A stretch of 64,000 nt of DNA, from NCBI GenBank assembly GCA_036821905.1, contig DAISIR010000005.1:1-64000 (forward strand), given 5' to 3'. Shown in pieces: positions 17,251 through 25,375 of the stretch; the stretch's first letter is position 1, and every line of letters begins with the position of its first letter. The position numbers and the translations under genes are program-made. The DNA is from Brooklawnia sp937867175 (GTDB lineage: Bacteria; Actinomycetota; Actinomycetes; Propionibacteriales; Propionibacteriaceae). The notes under the pieces are model-generated. The model was not told the DNA's origin. It worked only from the letters and a program-made list of their open reading frames with translations, and did no database searches.

Positions 17251-18783
17251 ATGCCGGCGACTTGCGCAATCGGTTCGTCGAGGGCCTACCGGACAAGATG
17301 GTGGGCCCTTGGCGTGTTGTCATTCGGGCTGTTCATGGCCAGCCTCGACAACACCATCCTCAACGTGGCGCTGCCGACCCTGGCCCGCGAACTGGGAGCC
17401 TCCACCGACGAACTGCAGTGGACAGTGGACGCCTACCAGGTCACCTACGCTGGGCTGCTGCTCGTCGCCGGCGCCTTGGTCGACCGTTGGGGCAAGTCGC
17501 GAACCTTCCTGGTCGGCACCGCATGTTTCGGCGGTTTCTCGCTGATGGCGGGCCTTGTCAACACGACCGGGCTGCTCATCGCAGCTCGGTCGCTGATGGG
17601 CATCGGGGCGGCGCTGCTCGCCCCGTCCACGCTGGCGCTCGTCTCCATGACGTTCACCCGACGCAAGGAGCGAACCGTCGCCTTCGCGCTCTGGTCGGGG
17701 GCCAACGGGGCCGGGGGGGCGGCGGGCCCGCTTTTGTCAGGCATCCTGCTGGAGCACTTCAGGTGGGGAGCAATCTTCCTGATCAACGTGCCCATCGCGG
17801 TCGGCATCCTCGTGGTGGGCGTGTTCGTGCTGCCGCACACCCGCCCCAAGCCGATCCCCGGCGGGGTGGATGTGCCCGGCGCGATCCTGTCGACGCTCGC
17901 GCTGGCCCTGGTCTGTTGGGCGGTCATCTCGGCCCCCGGGCTGGGCGTGGGCTCCCCGCTGGTCTTGGGGGCAGCCGCCGCAGGCGTCGCTCTCATGGTG
18001 GCCTTCATCCGCTGGGAGTCCCACGTCACCAACCCGATCCTGCGGCTGTCGCTGTTCCGGATCCGCCGCTTCAGTGTCGCCGTTGCCGTCTCCGGGCTGG
18101 TGACCGCCGGTGGGGCAGGAGCATTGTTCGTGTTGACCCAGTATCTCCAGTTCCTGCTGGGCTTCACTCCGCTGGAGACCGGCGTACGGGTGCTTCCCAT
18201 CGCCGCAGCCATGTTGATCGGCGCCTTGGCTGCGCCGCGCCTGATCTCGGCCCTGCATCTCAAGCGAACGGTGCTGGTCGGGCTGGCCCAGGTGACGATC
18301 GGCTTCGGCTGGATGGCTACCACGACCACCGAATCCACCTTCGCCTACCTGCTGCCCGGCGCCGTGCTGTTCGGCTTGGGTGCCGGAGTCCTGGTGCCCG
18401 CCGCCACCCAGGCCGTGATGGACGCGCTTCCCCCGGACGCCATGGGCGCCGGATCGGCCACCAACACTGCAAACATGCAGGTCGGCAGTGCACTCGGTGT
18501 CGCCGTGATCGGATCGATCTTGTCTGCCCGCTATCGGGGCGTCTTGACCTCGAATGAGATCTGGGACCAGCTGGGCCAGTGGCAGGAAACGGCCCTGCAG
18601 TCCGTGGCGGGCGCGCTTCAAGCGGCTGGTCAATTGCCGGCCGATCTGGGCGCTCGGCTTGAGGATCTGGCACAGCTCGGCTTCATCAGCGGCATGCAGC
18701 TGTCATTGGCGGCAAGTGCCGCGTCGGTCCTGATCGCTCTCATCGCTGTGGCGGTGCTTTACCCTCGCGACCGACTGCTATAG
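17251..18783 (+). CDS. MFS drug:H+ antiporter, DHA2 (EmrB/QacA-like) family
   Basis: The 510-residue integral membrane protein has about 14 hydrophobic helices. The DHA2 signature FMASLDNTILNVALPTL is in helix 1, the D-R-W-G motif (VDRWGKSR) follows helix 2, and RSLMGIGAALLAPSTLALV marks helix 4. Members export drugs, dyes or metabolites in exchange for protons; the substrate cannot be inferred. It lies just upstream of the FMN riboswitch on the same strand, with only about 30 bp between its stop and the aptamer, so read-through into the riboflavin-uptake genes is possible. Confidence 0.9.
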   Translation: MPATCAIGSSRAYRTRWWALGVLSFGLFMASLDNTILNVALPTLARELGASTDELQWTVDAYQVTYAGLLLVAGALVDRWGKSRTFLVGTACFGGFSLMAGLVNTTGLLIAARSLMGIGAALLAPSTLALVSMTFTRRKERTVAFALWSGANGAGGAAGPLLSGILLEHFRWGAIFLINVPIAVGILVVGVFVLPHTRPKPIPGGVDVPGAILSTLALALVCWAVISAPGLGVGSPLVLGAAAAGVALMVAFIRWESHVTNPILRLSLFRIRRFSVAVAVSGLVTAGGAGALFVLTQYLQFLLGFTPLETGVRVLPIAAAMLIGALAAPRLISALHLKRTVLVGLAQVTIGFGWMATTTTESTFAYLLPGAVLFGLGAGVLVPAATQAVMDALPPDAMGAGSATNTANMQVGSALGVAVIGSILSARYRGVLTSNEIWDQLGQWQETALQSVAGALQAAGQLPADLGARLEDLAQLGFISGMQLSLAASAASVLIALIAVAVLYPRDRLL

Positions 18784-18812
18784 TCGCAGCAAGCAAGAAC
18801 GTACGTGCCCGG

Positions 18813-18926
18813 GGTCGGTGTAATTCCGAGCCGGCGGTGACAGTCCGCGACCCACTCGCCACAGCGAATGGTTGAACCGGTGGAATTCCGGTACCGACGG
18901 TTAAAGTCCGGATGGGAGGTGCACGT
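18813..18926 (+). promoter_or_regulatory. FMN riboswitch (RFN element)
   Basis: The conserved RFN core is readable: GGGGTCGGTGTAATTCCGA, GGCGGTGACAGTCCGCGACC, TTGAACCGGTGGAATTCCGG, and TACCGACGGTTAAAGTCCGG followed by ATGGGAGG. The closing stem P1 pairs ACGTGC (18813-18818) with GCACGT (18921-18926). The aptamer binds flavin mononucleotide and switches off downstream riboflavin synthesis or uptake genes. About 90 bases separate it from the permease start codon, enough for an expression platform that could mask the GGAAGG ribosome binding site. Confidence 0.95.
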
Positions 18927-19018
18927 CGCGCTTTGACGATTCGCCGTCGTTTGGTGAGGGCGGCTTTCGTCGATTGCGTGCGTCGACCCCGGCAACGACC
19001 GGGAAGGACGACGAGCTG

Positions 19019-19960
19019 ATGCCAATGTCACGAAGAGTCGCACCGCTGAGCGTACGCATCATCGCCCCGGTCGTCGCAGGCCTGCTCATCCTCGCCGGAT
19101 GGGCCGCCCTCGCCCACGGCGGAACCATCCCACGTAACCTGCTGCCCACTCCCGGTGCCGTGCTGGCGCGGCTGGGCACCGAGCTGTCCTCCGGACGGCT
19201 GCTCGCCCCGACGCTGGTCACGATCCAGCAGTCGCTGCTCGGCTGCCTGCTCGCCACCGTCGTGGCGTTGCCGATCGCCTATCTGATAGCCCATGGAAAA
19301 CTGGCCCAGGCCACTCTCGCACCCTACCTGGCAGCCTCACAGGCCATCCCCTCCGTTGCCATCGCTCCGCTGTTGGTGATCTGGGTCGGGTATGGGACTG
19401 TCCCGGTGGTGCTGCTCTGCTCGATCATGGTCTTCTTCCCGATGGTGCTGTCCACCGCGCTGGGGCTACGCAGTATCGATCGGGAGGTCCTCGACGCCGC
19501 CCGGGTGGACGGCGCCGATCCGCGCCAGCTGGCCCGCTGGATCGAGTGGCCGCTGGCGTTGCCCGCGACCCTCACCGGGATCCGCAACGGCTTCACCTTG
19601 TCGATCACCGGATCGGTCGTCGGCGAACTGGTGATGGGTGGTGATGGGCTCGGTCAGCTGTTGGCAGTCCAGTCACAGTCCAGCGACACCACCGGTCTGT
19701 TCACCACGCTGATCGTGCTGATGACACTGGCCATCGCCATCTTCCTCGCCATGACCGCCATCGAGTGGCTGGTAAATCCGTTTCGCGTCAAGGCCACGCG
19801 GCCTGCTGCGGTTCACCTACCCACCAAACACCTAGGAGAAATCGATGTCGACGTTGACTCGCCGGAGCCTGCTCGGGGCAGCACTGCTGACCGGATTGGC
19901 AGCTTGCGCGCCGGCCAACCCGACTTCGTCAGATGGCCAGAGCCCCAGCCCGTCGGGTGA
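19019..19960 (+). CDS. ribX: RibX-type riboflavin (FMN-regulated) ABC transporter permease
   Basis: The 313-residue product is an ABC importer permease of the BPD_transp_1 (SsuC/TauC/ThiX-like) type with about six membrane helices and the coupling-helix EAA-like segment VLDAARVDGADPRQLARWIEWPLALP split by the usual glycine. The FMN riboswitch just upstream points to riboflavin or a precursor as substrate, as in RibXY systems. I chose the ATG at 19019, preceded by GGAAGGAC; a TTG at 18974 is possible. The last 40 codons overlap the next gene by 116 bases in another frame, and this tail is polar and unlike a permease. No ATP-binding subunit is encoded nearby. Confidence 0.8.
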   Translation: MPMSRRVAPLSVRIIAPVVAGLLILAGWAALAHGGTIPRNLLPTPGAVLARLGTELSSGRLLAPTLVTIQQSLLGCLLATVVALPIAYLIAHGKLAQATLAPYLAASQAIPSVAIAPLLVIWVGYGTVPVVLLCSIMVFFPMVLSTALGLRSIDREVLDAARVDGADPRQLARWIEWPLALPATLTGIRNGFTLSITGSVVGELVMGGDGLGQLLAVQSQSSDTTGLFTTLIVLMTLAIAIFLAMTAIEWLVNPFRVKATRPAAVHLPTKHLGEIDVDVDSPEPARGSTADRIGSLRAGQPDFVRWPEPQPVG

Positions 19961-20852
19961 GCTCCCTCGGTTGACGCTCGGGTTGACCTACGTGCCCGAC
20001 ATCCAGTTCGCGCCTGTCTATGTGGCCCACCACTTCGGCTGGTTCGACGAGGAAGGCGTCTCGGTCACCCCCCGTCATCATGGGGCCCAGGAGAAGCTAC
20101 TGGGCGCACTCCAGACCGGTGACGAGGACGTCGTCTTCGCCGGCGGTGGCGAGATGTTGCAGGGCCGCGCAGAACAAATCCCGGTCCGCAACTTCGGCAC
20201 TGTCTACCAGACGTATCCGTGCGTGATCGTCGTCCCGACCGATTCGTCGATCCAGTCCCTGGCCGACCTTCGCGGACACAGCATCGGTCTGCCGGGGGAG
20301 TACGGCGAGAACTGGTTCTATCTGCTCGCAGTGCTGGGTGCCGCTGGGCTGACCCGCGACGACGTTGACATTCAGTCGATCGGCTACACGCAACTCGCCG
20401 CGTTGACCGGTAACAAGGTCGACTCGGTGGTTGGCTTCGTCAACAACGACGTCATCCGGTTCCAGGAGGCTGACTTCCCGATCCGCACTCTGGCGCTTGA
20501 CGACCCGCCGCTGGTCAGCGTCGGTTTCGGTGCGCTCGACGCGACCATCTCGGGCCGGCGGGACGACCTGGCCGCCATGCTGCGAGGAGTGAAGCGAGGC
20601 GCGGAGCTCTGCGCGTCCGACCCGGAACAGGCAGTCCAGATCGCCGCGGAGTATGTGCCGACGCTGACCGAGGCCGCCCAACAGCAGCATGCCCTGGCGG
20701 TGCTGAAGGCGACCACCAGCCTGTTCGGCGACGAATTCGGTCGGCAGGATTCGCAGCGTTGGGAGGCGATGGCGACCTTCTTCGCCAGCCAGGGACTGCT
20801 TTCCCAACCGGTGTCGGCCACCGACGCGTACACCACCGACATCACGGCGTGA
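19845..20852 (+). CDS. ribY: RibY-type riboflavin-binding lipoprotein (NMT1/THI5-like)
   Basis: The 335-residue protein is an extracellular solute-binding lipoprotein. The N-terminus has a twin-arginine RRSLLGAA followed by a lipobox LAAC (Cys21). The mature part has the NMT1/THI5-like fold signatures LGLTYVPDIQFAPVYVA and VVVPTDSSIQSLADLRGHSIGLPG. With the permease and FMN riboswitch upstream it matches the RibXY riboflavin uptake module. A GGAG ribosome binding site is inside the permease frame. Thiamine-precursor binding is the main alternative for this fold, but an FMN aptamer argues against it. Confidence 0.82.
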   Translation: MSTLTRRSLLGAALLTGLAACAPANPTSSDGQSPSPSGELPRLTLGLTYVPDIQFAPVYVAHHFGWFDEEGVSVTPRHHGAQEKLLGALQTGDEDVVFAGGGEMLQGRAEQIPVRNFGTVYQTYPCVIVVPTDSSIQSLADLRGHSIGLPGEYGENWFYLLAVLGAAGLTRDDVDIQSIGYTQLAALTGNKVDSVVGFVNNDVIRFQEADFPIRTLALDDPPLVSVGFGALDATISGRRDDLAAMLRGVKRGAELCASDPEQAVQIAAEYVPTLTEAAQQQHALAVLKATTSLFGDEFGRQDSQRWEAMATFFASQGLLSQPVSATDAYTTDITA

Positions 20853-20855
20853 TCA

Positions 20856-20870
20856 GCCCGCGCTGCGGGC
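20856..20870. terminator. Short GC hairpin after ribY
   Basis: The perfect repeat GCCCGC-GCT-GCGGGC begins 3 bases after the ribY stop codon. It is a reasonable terminator for the riboflavin uptake operon, though the loop is short and no U-run follows. Confidence 0.45.
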
Positions 20871-20929
20871 ATCGGTTTGGGTAGCCTTGAGCGCAGCCCG
20901 AACGGCCCCCTTCGATCGATGGAGCCCCG

Positions 20930-22231
20930 ATGCCCGATAGCCCGAAGTACCAACTCGAGACGCTCGCCGTGCACGCCGGCCAGGAACAGTCCGATCCGGT
21001 GACCAAGGCACGTGCCGTGCCGATCTACCAGACGGTCGCCTACACGTTCGACGACACCCAGCACGCCGCCGATCTGTTCGCACTCAAGACGCCCGGAAAC
21101 ATCTACTCACGCCTGATGAACCCGACCCAAGACGTCTACGAACAGCGGATCGCGGCACTGGAGGGTGGCTTGGCCGCACTGGCGACCTCGACCGGTGCGG
21201 CCGCGGTCACCTACGCGGTGCTGAACCTCGCCGGCGCGGGGGACAACATCGTCGCGTTGTCCACGCTGTACGGCGGCACCTTCGCGCTGTTCACCCACAC
21301 CCTCAAGCAGTTCGCGATCGAGTGCCGGCTGGTAGACCCCGACCGCCCGGAAGACCTGGCCGGTTTGGTTGATGATCGCACCCGGGCGGTCTTCGGCGAG
21401 ACTATGGCCAACCCCAAGCTGAACATCATCGACATCGGCGCGTGGGCGCAGGCCGCCCACGCCCAAGGTCTGCCCCTGATCCTGGACAACACGGTGCCCA
21501 CCCCGTACCTGTGCCGACCGATCGAGCAGGGTGCCGACGTCGTGGTGCACTCGACCACCAAGTACATGGGTGGGCACGGCACCACCATGGGCGGGGCGAT
21601 CGTGGATGCCGGGCGGTTCGACTGGGCGGCCCATGCCGACCGGTTCGCCATGTTGGCGGGCCCGGATGCGTCCTACCACGACACCGTCTGGACCGATGTC
21701 GCCGGACCGGCGGCCTACATCACCCGCGTCCGGACGGTCCTGCTACGAAACACCGGTGCGGTCTTGTCGCCGATGAATGCGTGGATCATCCTGCAGGGGA
21801 TCGAGAGCTTGCACGTGCGCATGCAGCGGCATTGCGAGAACGCCGCCAAGGTTGCCGAGTACCTCAATGGCCACCAGCAGGTGGCGTGGGTGAACTACCC
21901 GGGGCTGGCCGACAATCCTTACCACGGGCTTGCCGACAAGGTGCTCACCGGTAAGGGCTACGGAGGCCTGGTCAGCTTCGGGCTCAAGGCCGGACGCGAA
22001 GCCGGCGCCACCTTCGTGGAGGCGCTGCAGCTGTTCAGTCACCTCGCCAACATCGGGGACGCAAAGTCACTGGTGATCCACAACGCGTCCACCACGCACT
22101 CGCAGCTGAACGACGAAGAACTGGTAGCGGCCGGGGTCGCCCCCGAGATGGTCCGGTTGTCGATCGGTATCGAGAACGTGGACGACATCATCGCCGACCT
22201 CGATCAGGCGCTGGCCCAGACTGTCAAGTGA
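20930..22231 (+). CDS. metY: O-acetylhomoserine sulfhydrylase
   Basis: This PLP enzyme makes homocysteine (or methionine) from O-acetylhomoserine and sulfide or methanethiol. The 433-residue product has full family length. The PLP-binding lysine is Lys211 in VVHSTTKYMGGHG. Other markers are ETLAVHAGQE at the N-terminus, YSRLMNPTQDVYEQRIAALEGG, and the C-terminal TTHSQLNDEELVAAGVAPEM. The stop codon overlaps the metX start (TGATG), so translation of the two is coupled. Confidence 0.95.
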   Translation: MPDSPKYQLETLAVHAGQEQSDPVTKARAVPIYQTVAYTFDDTQHAADLFALKTPGNIYSRLMNPTQDVYEQRIAALEGGLAALATSTGAAAVTYAVLNLAGAGDNIVALSTLYGGTFALFTHTLKQFAIECRLVDPDRPEDLAGLVDDRTRAVFGETMANPKLNIIDIGAWAQAAHAQGLPLILDNTVPTPYLCRPIEQGADVVVHSTTKYMGGHGTTMGGAIVDAGRFDWAAHADRFAMLAGPDASYHDTVWTDVAGPAAYITRVRTVLLRNTGAVLSPMNAWIILQGIESLHVRMQRHCENAAKVAEYLNGHQQVAWVNYPGLADNPYHGLADKVLTGKGYGGLVSFGLKAGREAGATFVEALQLFSHLANIGDAKSLVIHNASTTHSQLNDEELVAAGVAPEMVRLSIGIENVDDIIADLDQALAQTVK

Positions 22232-23388
22232 TGGCCGACCTTGGCGACAGTGTGGGCCTGACGATCACCCACTCCGTCCAGCTCTTCGACCCGACGCACC
22301 CGCTCGTGCTCGCCAGCGGTGAACGGTTGGACGAGGTGGTGGTCGCCTACGAGACCTACGGGCGGCTGAATGCCGACCGCAGTAATACTGTCTACATCTG
22401 CCACGCACTGACCGGGGACGCGCACTCGGCGGGCTGGCGCCCCGGCGACCGCCGGCCCGGCTGGTGGGAGACCATGATCGGGCCTGGCAAGGCAATAGAC
22501 ACCAACCGCTGGTTCGTCGTCTCGTCCAACCTGCTGGGCGGCTGTCAGGGCAGCACAGGCCCCAGCTCGACCAACCCGGCCACCGGTGAACCGTGGGGCC
22601 TCGACTTCCCGCTGCTCGACATGGCCGACTTCGTGACCGTGCATCGGGCGCTGGTCGCGCACCTCGGGATTACGCAGTTGCACGCGGTGGTCGGCGGGTC
22701 GCTCGGCGGCATGCAGGCGTTGCAGTGGGCGCTGACCTACCCGGCGGAGCTCACGAACGCGGTGGTGATCGCCGCGTCCAGCAGGTTGACCGCACAGAAC
22801 ATCGCATTCTCGGCGGTCGGGCGGCAGGCCATCATGCGGGACGAGAACTTCCTGGGCGGCCGCTTCGCGTCCGAGCAGACCAACCCGGACGTGGGTTTGG
22901 CGATCGCCCGCATGATGGCGCACATCACCTACACCTCCGAGGAGGGCTTCCAGTCCAAGTTCGGACGCAACCCGCAGCGCGAGGAGTCGTTCCCGGGCTT
23001 CGGCGTCGATTTCGCGGTGGAGGGCTACCTGCAGCACCAGGGAGAGACGTTCCTGGCCCGCTTCGATGCGCTCAGCTACCTCTACTTGACCCGCGTGATG
23101 GACTACTTCGATCCATTCGCCGCCGAGAACGCACTGGCTGCGGTGATCGAGGAGCCGGTGCGTTTCTTGGTCGTGAGCTTCGATTCCGATTGGCGGTTCT
23201 CCACCGAGCACAGCCGACGGATCGTGCGGCACCTCGCCACCGGGCAACTGCCGGTCACCTTCCGCGACATCCGGTCACCCTGGGGGCATGACTCCTTCCT
23301 GCTGAAGATAGATCCGTACCTGGACACCGTGCGGGCGTTCCTCGAATCGCGAAGCGACTACCGCGGCACCAGTTGGGAGCGGGCATGA
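22231..23388 (+). CDS. metX: Homoserine O-acetyltransferase
   Basis: MetX acetylates homoserine with acetyl-CoA as the first committed step of methionine synthesis; its product feeds MetY. The 385-residue alpha/beta-hydrolase-fold enzyme has the nucleophile elbow VVGGSLGGMQ (Ser157) and the catalytic His353 in WGHDSF. The segment STGPSSTNPATGEPWG is typical of the family. I chose the ATG at 22231 inside the metY stop; the gene in turn overlaps metW by an ATGA. The three genes form one tightly coupled operon. Confidence 0.95.
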   Translation: MADLGDSVGLTITHSVQLFDPTHPLVLASGERLDEVVVAYETYGRLNADRSNTVYICHALTGDAHSAGWRPGDRRPGWWETMIGPGKAIDTNRWFVVSSNLLGGCQGSTGPSSTNPATGEPWGLDFPLLDMADFVTVHRALVAHLGITQLHAVVGGSLGGMQALQWALTYPAELTNAVVIAASSRLTAQNIAFSAVGRQAIMRDENFLGGRFASEQTNPDVGLAIARMMAHITYTSEEGFQSKFGRNPQREESFPGFGVDFAVEGYLQHQGETFLARFDALSYLYLTRVMDYFDPFAAENALAAVIEEPVRFLVVSFDSDWRFSTEHSRRIVRHLATGQLPVTFRDIRSPWGHDSFLLKIDPYLDTVRAFLESRSDYRGTSWERA

Positions 23389-24002
23389 CCCAGATGACGA
23401 TCCGCGAAGACCTGCGGGTGGTGGCCAGGCACATTCACGCCGGGTCTCGGGTACTTGATCTCGGTTGTGGTGACGGTGAACTGCTGAACTGGCTGATTCG
23501 GCGCCGCGAATGCACCGGCACCGGCGTGGAACGCCAGCCCGACGCGGTGCTGGCCGCGATCTCGCGCGGCGTCCCGTTGATCGAACTGGACATCGACGAC
23601 GAACTGGACATGTTCGCGCCGGACTCCTACGACGTGGTGGTGCTGAGCCGCACCCTGGAGGCGCTCTTTCGGCCCGATCTCGTCTTGCGTCAACTGCGGG
23701 TCATCGCGCCAAGGATCATTCTGACGATGCCGAACTTCGGGCTGTGGCGGCATCGCCTGCGGCTGCTCAGCGGCCACATGCCGCGTTCACGTGACCTGCC
23801 CTACAGCTGGTATGAAACCCCGAACCTGCACTTCACGACGCTGGTCGACCTGGAGCCGCTGTTCGCCGAAGTCGGATTGGTAGTCGAGAAGCGGATTCCG
23901 CTCACCGCCTCCGGACGGCCGCGGACGTTCGGGCAGTTGGCGGCCAACCTGATGGCAAGTTCGGCGATCTACGTCCTGCAGCGCGGCGCGCCCACCTCGT
24001 AG
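23385..24002 (+). CDS. metW: MetW methionine biosynthesis protein (SAM-dependent methyltransferase fold)
   Basis: The 205-residue protein has a class I methyltransferase fold with the SAM-binding motif SRVLDLGCGDGELL near the N-terminus and the MetW-typical segments ISRGVPLIELDIDDEL, VVVLSRTLEALFRPD and PYSWYETPNLHFTTLVDLE. MetW supports MetX activity in several bacteria, and the gene order metY-metX-metW with overlapping stop and start codons agrees with that. The start at 23385 is the ATG of the ATGA overlap. Confidence 0.92.
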   Translation: MTQMTIREDLRVVARHIHAGSRVLDLGCGDGELLNWLIRRRECTGTGVERQPDAVLAAISRGVPLIELDIDDELDMFAPDSYDVVVLSRTLEALFRPDLVLRQLRVIAPRIILTMPNFGLWRHRLRLLSGHMPRSRDLPYSWYETPNLHFTTLVDLEPLFAEVGLVVEKRIPLTASGRPRTFGQLAANLMASSAIYVLQRGAPTS

Positions 24003-24080
24003 CGCGACGATGATGGGCAGCGATCCGGCTGGACGCTGCACCGAATCGCAGCACCGCCAGATTGCGCGTAGGTGACCTGG

Positions 24081-25058
24081 TCAGTGAGGAATCTCGCCAA
24101 GCACGCTCAGCAAGCGTGTCATCGGCCCGGTCACGTTGTGCCGTTGGGCCAGTTCGTCGCACCGTGCGAGGTCGGCGCGGCCAGGCCGCAGTTCGGCGTC
24201 CAACACTGGCAGGTCGAGCTGGGCGGTCGCGACGACCAGGCGTGCCCGCAGCAGATAGTCGTCGGCTGCGGTCAATCGCAGCCGTTGCCTCAGGGGCAAG
24301 CCGGACGCCGGGTCGGCGGCCGCCGCCAATACGCCGTCCAGGTCGCCGTAGGCGTTCAGCAAGCTGGCCGCAGTCTTCTCGCCGATTCCGGGCACACCCG
24401 GCAGTCCATCGGAGGCGTCCCCACGCAACGTGGCGAAGTCTGCGTATTGCCGCCCGACAACGCCGTACTTCAGTCGCAACCAGTCATCGTCCACCAGTTC
24501 GTGTCGCGCCACGCCCCGGGCGACGTACGCCACCTTGACGTGATCGCCGACCAATTGGAACAGGTCGCGGTCGCCCGTCACGACCACCACCTCGCCGCCC
24601 GCTGCGGCAGTCGTGCGGGCGAGCGTGCCGATGACGTCGTCCGCCTCATGGTCAGGGGCACCGACCACACAAAGTCCGACGGCCGTCAGGCAGTCGAAGA
24701 TCCAAGGCACCTGGGCTGCCAGATCGTCCTCGACGACCTCGAGGTCGGCACTGCTGCCTTCGGCGACCACCTCGGCGGCTTGGCCTACGAAGACCTCCGG
24801 CGTGGCCACTCGGTGCAGTTTGTAGCTGGGTACCAGTTCGACGCGCCAGGCGGGCCGCCAGTCATCGTCCCAGGCACAAAACAGCACAGTGGGGGAGTAG
24901 GCCCCGATCAGCCGGGTGAGCATTTCCAGCAGGCCGTAGACGGCATTGACCGGACGTCCGGAGTCGTCGACGAGGCTCGCCGAGACACCGTAGTACGCGC
25001 GGAAGTAGAGGTACGCGGTATCCACGATGAGGGTCGGCGAAGCGGGCATATTCAACAT
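24081..25058 (-). CDS. 5'-3' exonuclease (PolA N-terminal-like, FEN family)
   Basis: The 325-residue protein resembles the stand-alone 5'-nuclease domain of DNA polymerase I. Metal-binding acidic motifs are visible: LIVDTAYLYFRAYYG, HEADDVIG, VVTGDRDLFQLV, and the helix-hairpin-helix GLPGVPGIGEKTAA. It probably removes RNA primers or DNA flaps. Starts at 25058 and 25049 are both possible. The first 31 codons and the upstream region occur again at 27184-27276 as a truncated second copy. In the undisturbed order this gene was evidently divergent from the Lrp/AsnC gene now at 27294. Confidence 0.9.
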   Translation of the reverse strand: MLNMPASPTLIVDTAYLYFRAYYGVSASLVDDSGRPVNAVYGLLEMLTRLIGAYSPTVLFCAWDDDWRPAWRVELVPSYKLHRVATPEVFVGQAAEVVAEGSSADLEVVEDDLAAQVPWIFDCLTAVGLCVVGAPDHEADDVIGTLARTTAAAGGEVVVVTGDRDLFQLVGDHVKVAYVARGVARHELVDDDWLRLKYGVVGRQYADFATLRGDASDGLPGVPGIGEKTAASLLNAYGDLDGVLAAAADPASGLPLRQRLRLTAADDYLLRARLVVATAQLDLPVLDAELRPGRADLARCDELAQRHNVTGPMTRLLSVLGEIPH

Positions 25059-25099
25059 GGTGCCACGATGAGGCCATGGAGCCCACTGACCAGCAGATC
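24966..25099. repeat. 134-bp direct repeat, left copy (exonuclease 5' end plus lrp start)
   Basis: This segment matches 27184-27317 at 132 of 134 positions; the differences are at 24972/27190 and 25002/27220. It contains the first 31 codons of the exonuclease gene, the short divergent promoter region, and the first 8 codons of the Lrp/AsnC gene (MEPTDQQI). In this copy the exonuclease is intact and the regulator is cut off, running into a 36-codon chimeric frame (25076-25186). The repeats bracket the toxin cassette. Confidence 0.95.
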
Positions 25100-25190
25100 G
25101 CCAAGCCCGGTCGCCGCAAGACGGATCGGACGATGACGAGGGTCTGGGTTAAGGTGACCGCAGAACACCGAGAACCCCGGGGGTGAGCTG

Positions 25191-25375
25191 ATGGCGGAAG
25201 GCTTCCTGGTCGACCTCGGCGCGCTGGATGCTGCGGCCACGGGCCAGACGTGGACTCCGTGGTCTCGCGTCTAGTGGAGTGCGTGAGCGCCTACCGGCAA
25301 ACCGACGAGGCCGTGCAGGCAGGGTTTGCCGGCGTGATTCAGCGTGAGACCGGCGATGATCCGGGGATGGGCTGA
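25191..25375 (+). pseudogene. Broken EspC/DUF2580-like ESX-associated small protein
   Basis: A start at 25191 with GGGGGTGA upstream gives MAEGFLVDLGALDAAATG, the typical beginning of EspC-like (DUF2580) proteins made with WXG100/ESX effectors. That frame ends at 25274. The rest of the protein (VDSVVSRLVECV, YRQTDEAVQAGFAG) continues in another frame from about 25254 and stops at 25375, overlapping the effector's ATG. A small deletion and frameshift at about 25245-25255 therefore broke it. Intact homologues are usually about 100 residues and assist export of the adjacent effector. Confidence 0.65.

Noticed and set aside
20871..20929. A SAM riboswitch upstream of metY
   Set aside because: Only about 60 bases lie between the ribY terminator and the metY start, and none of the SAM aptamer core sequences can be read there.
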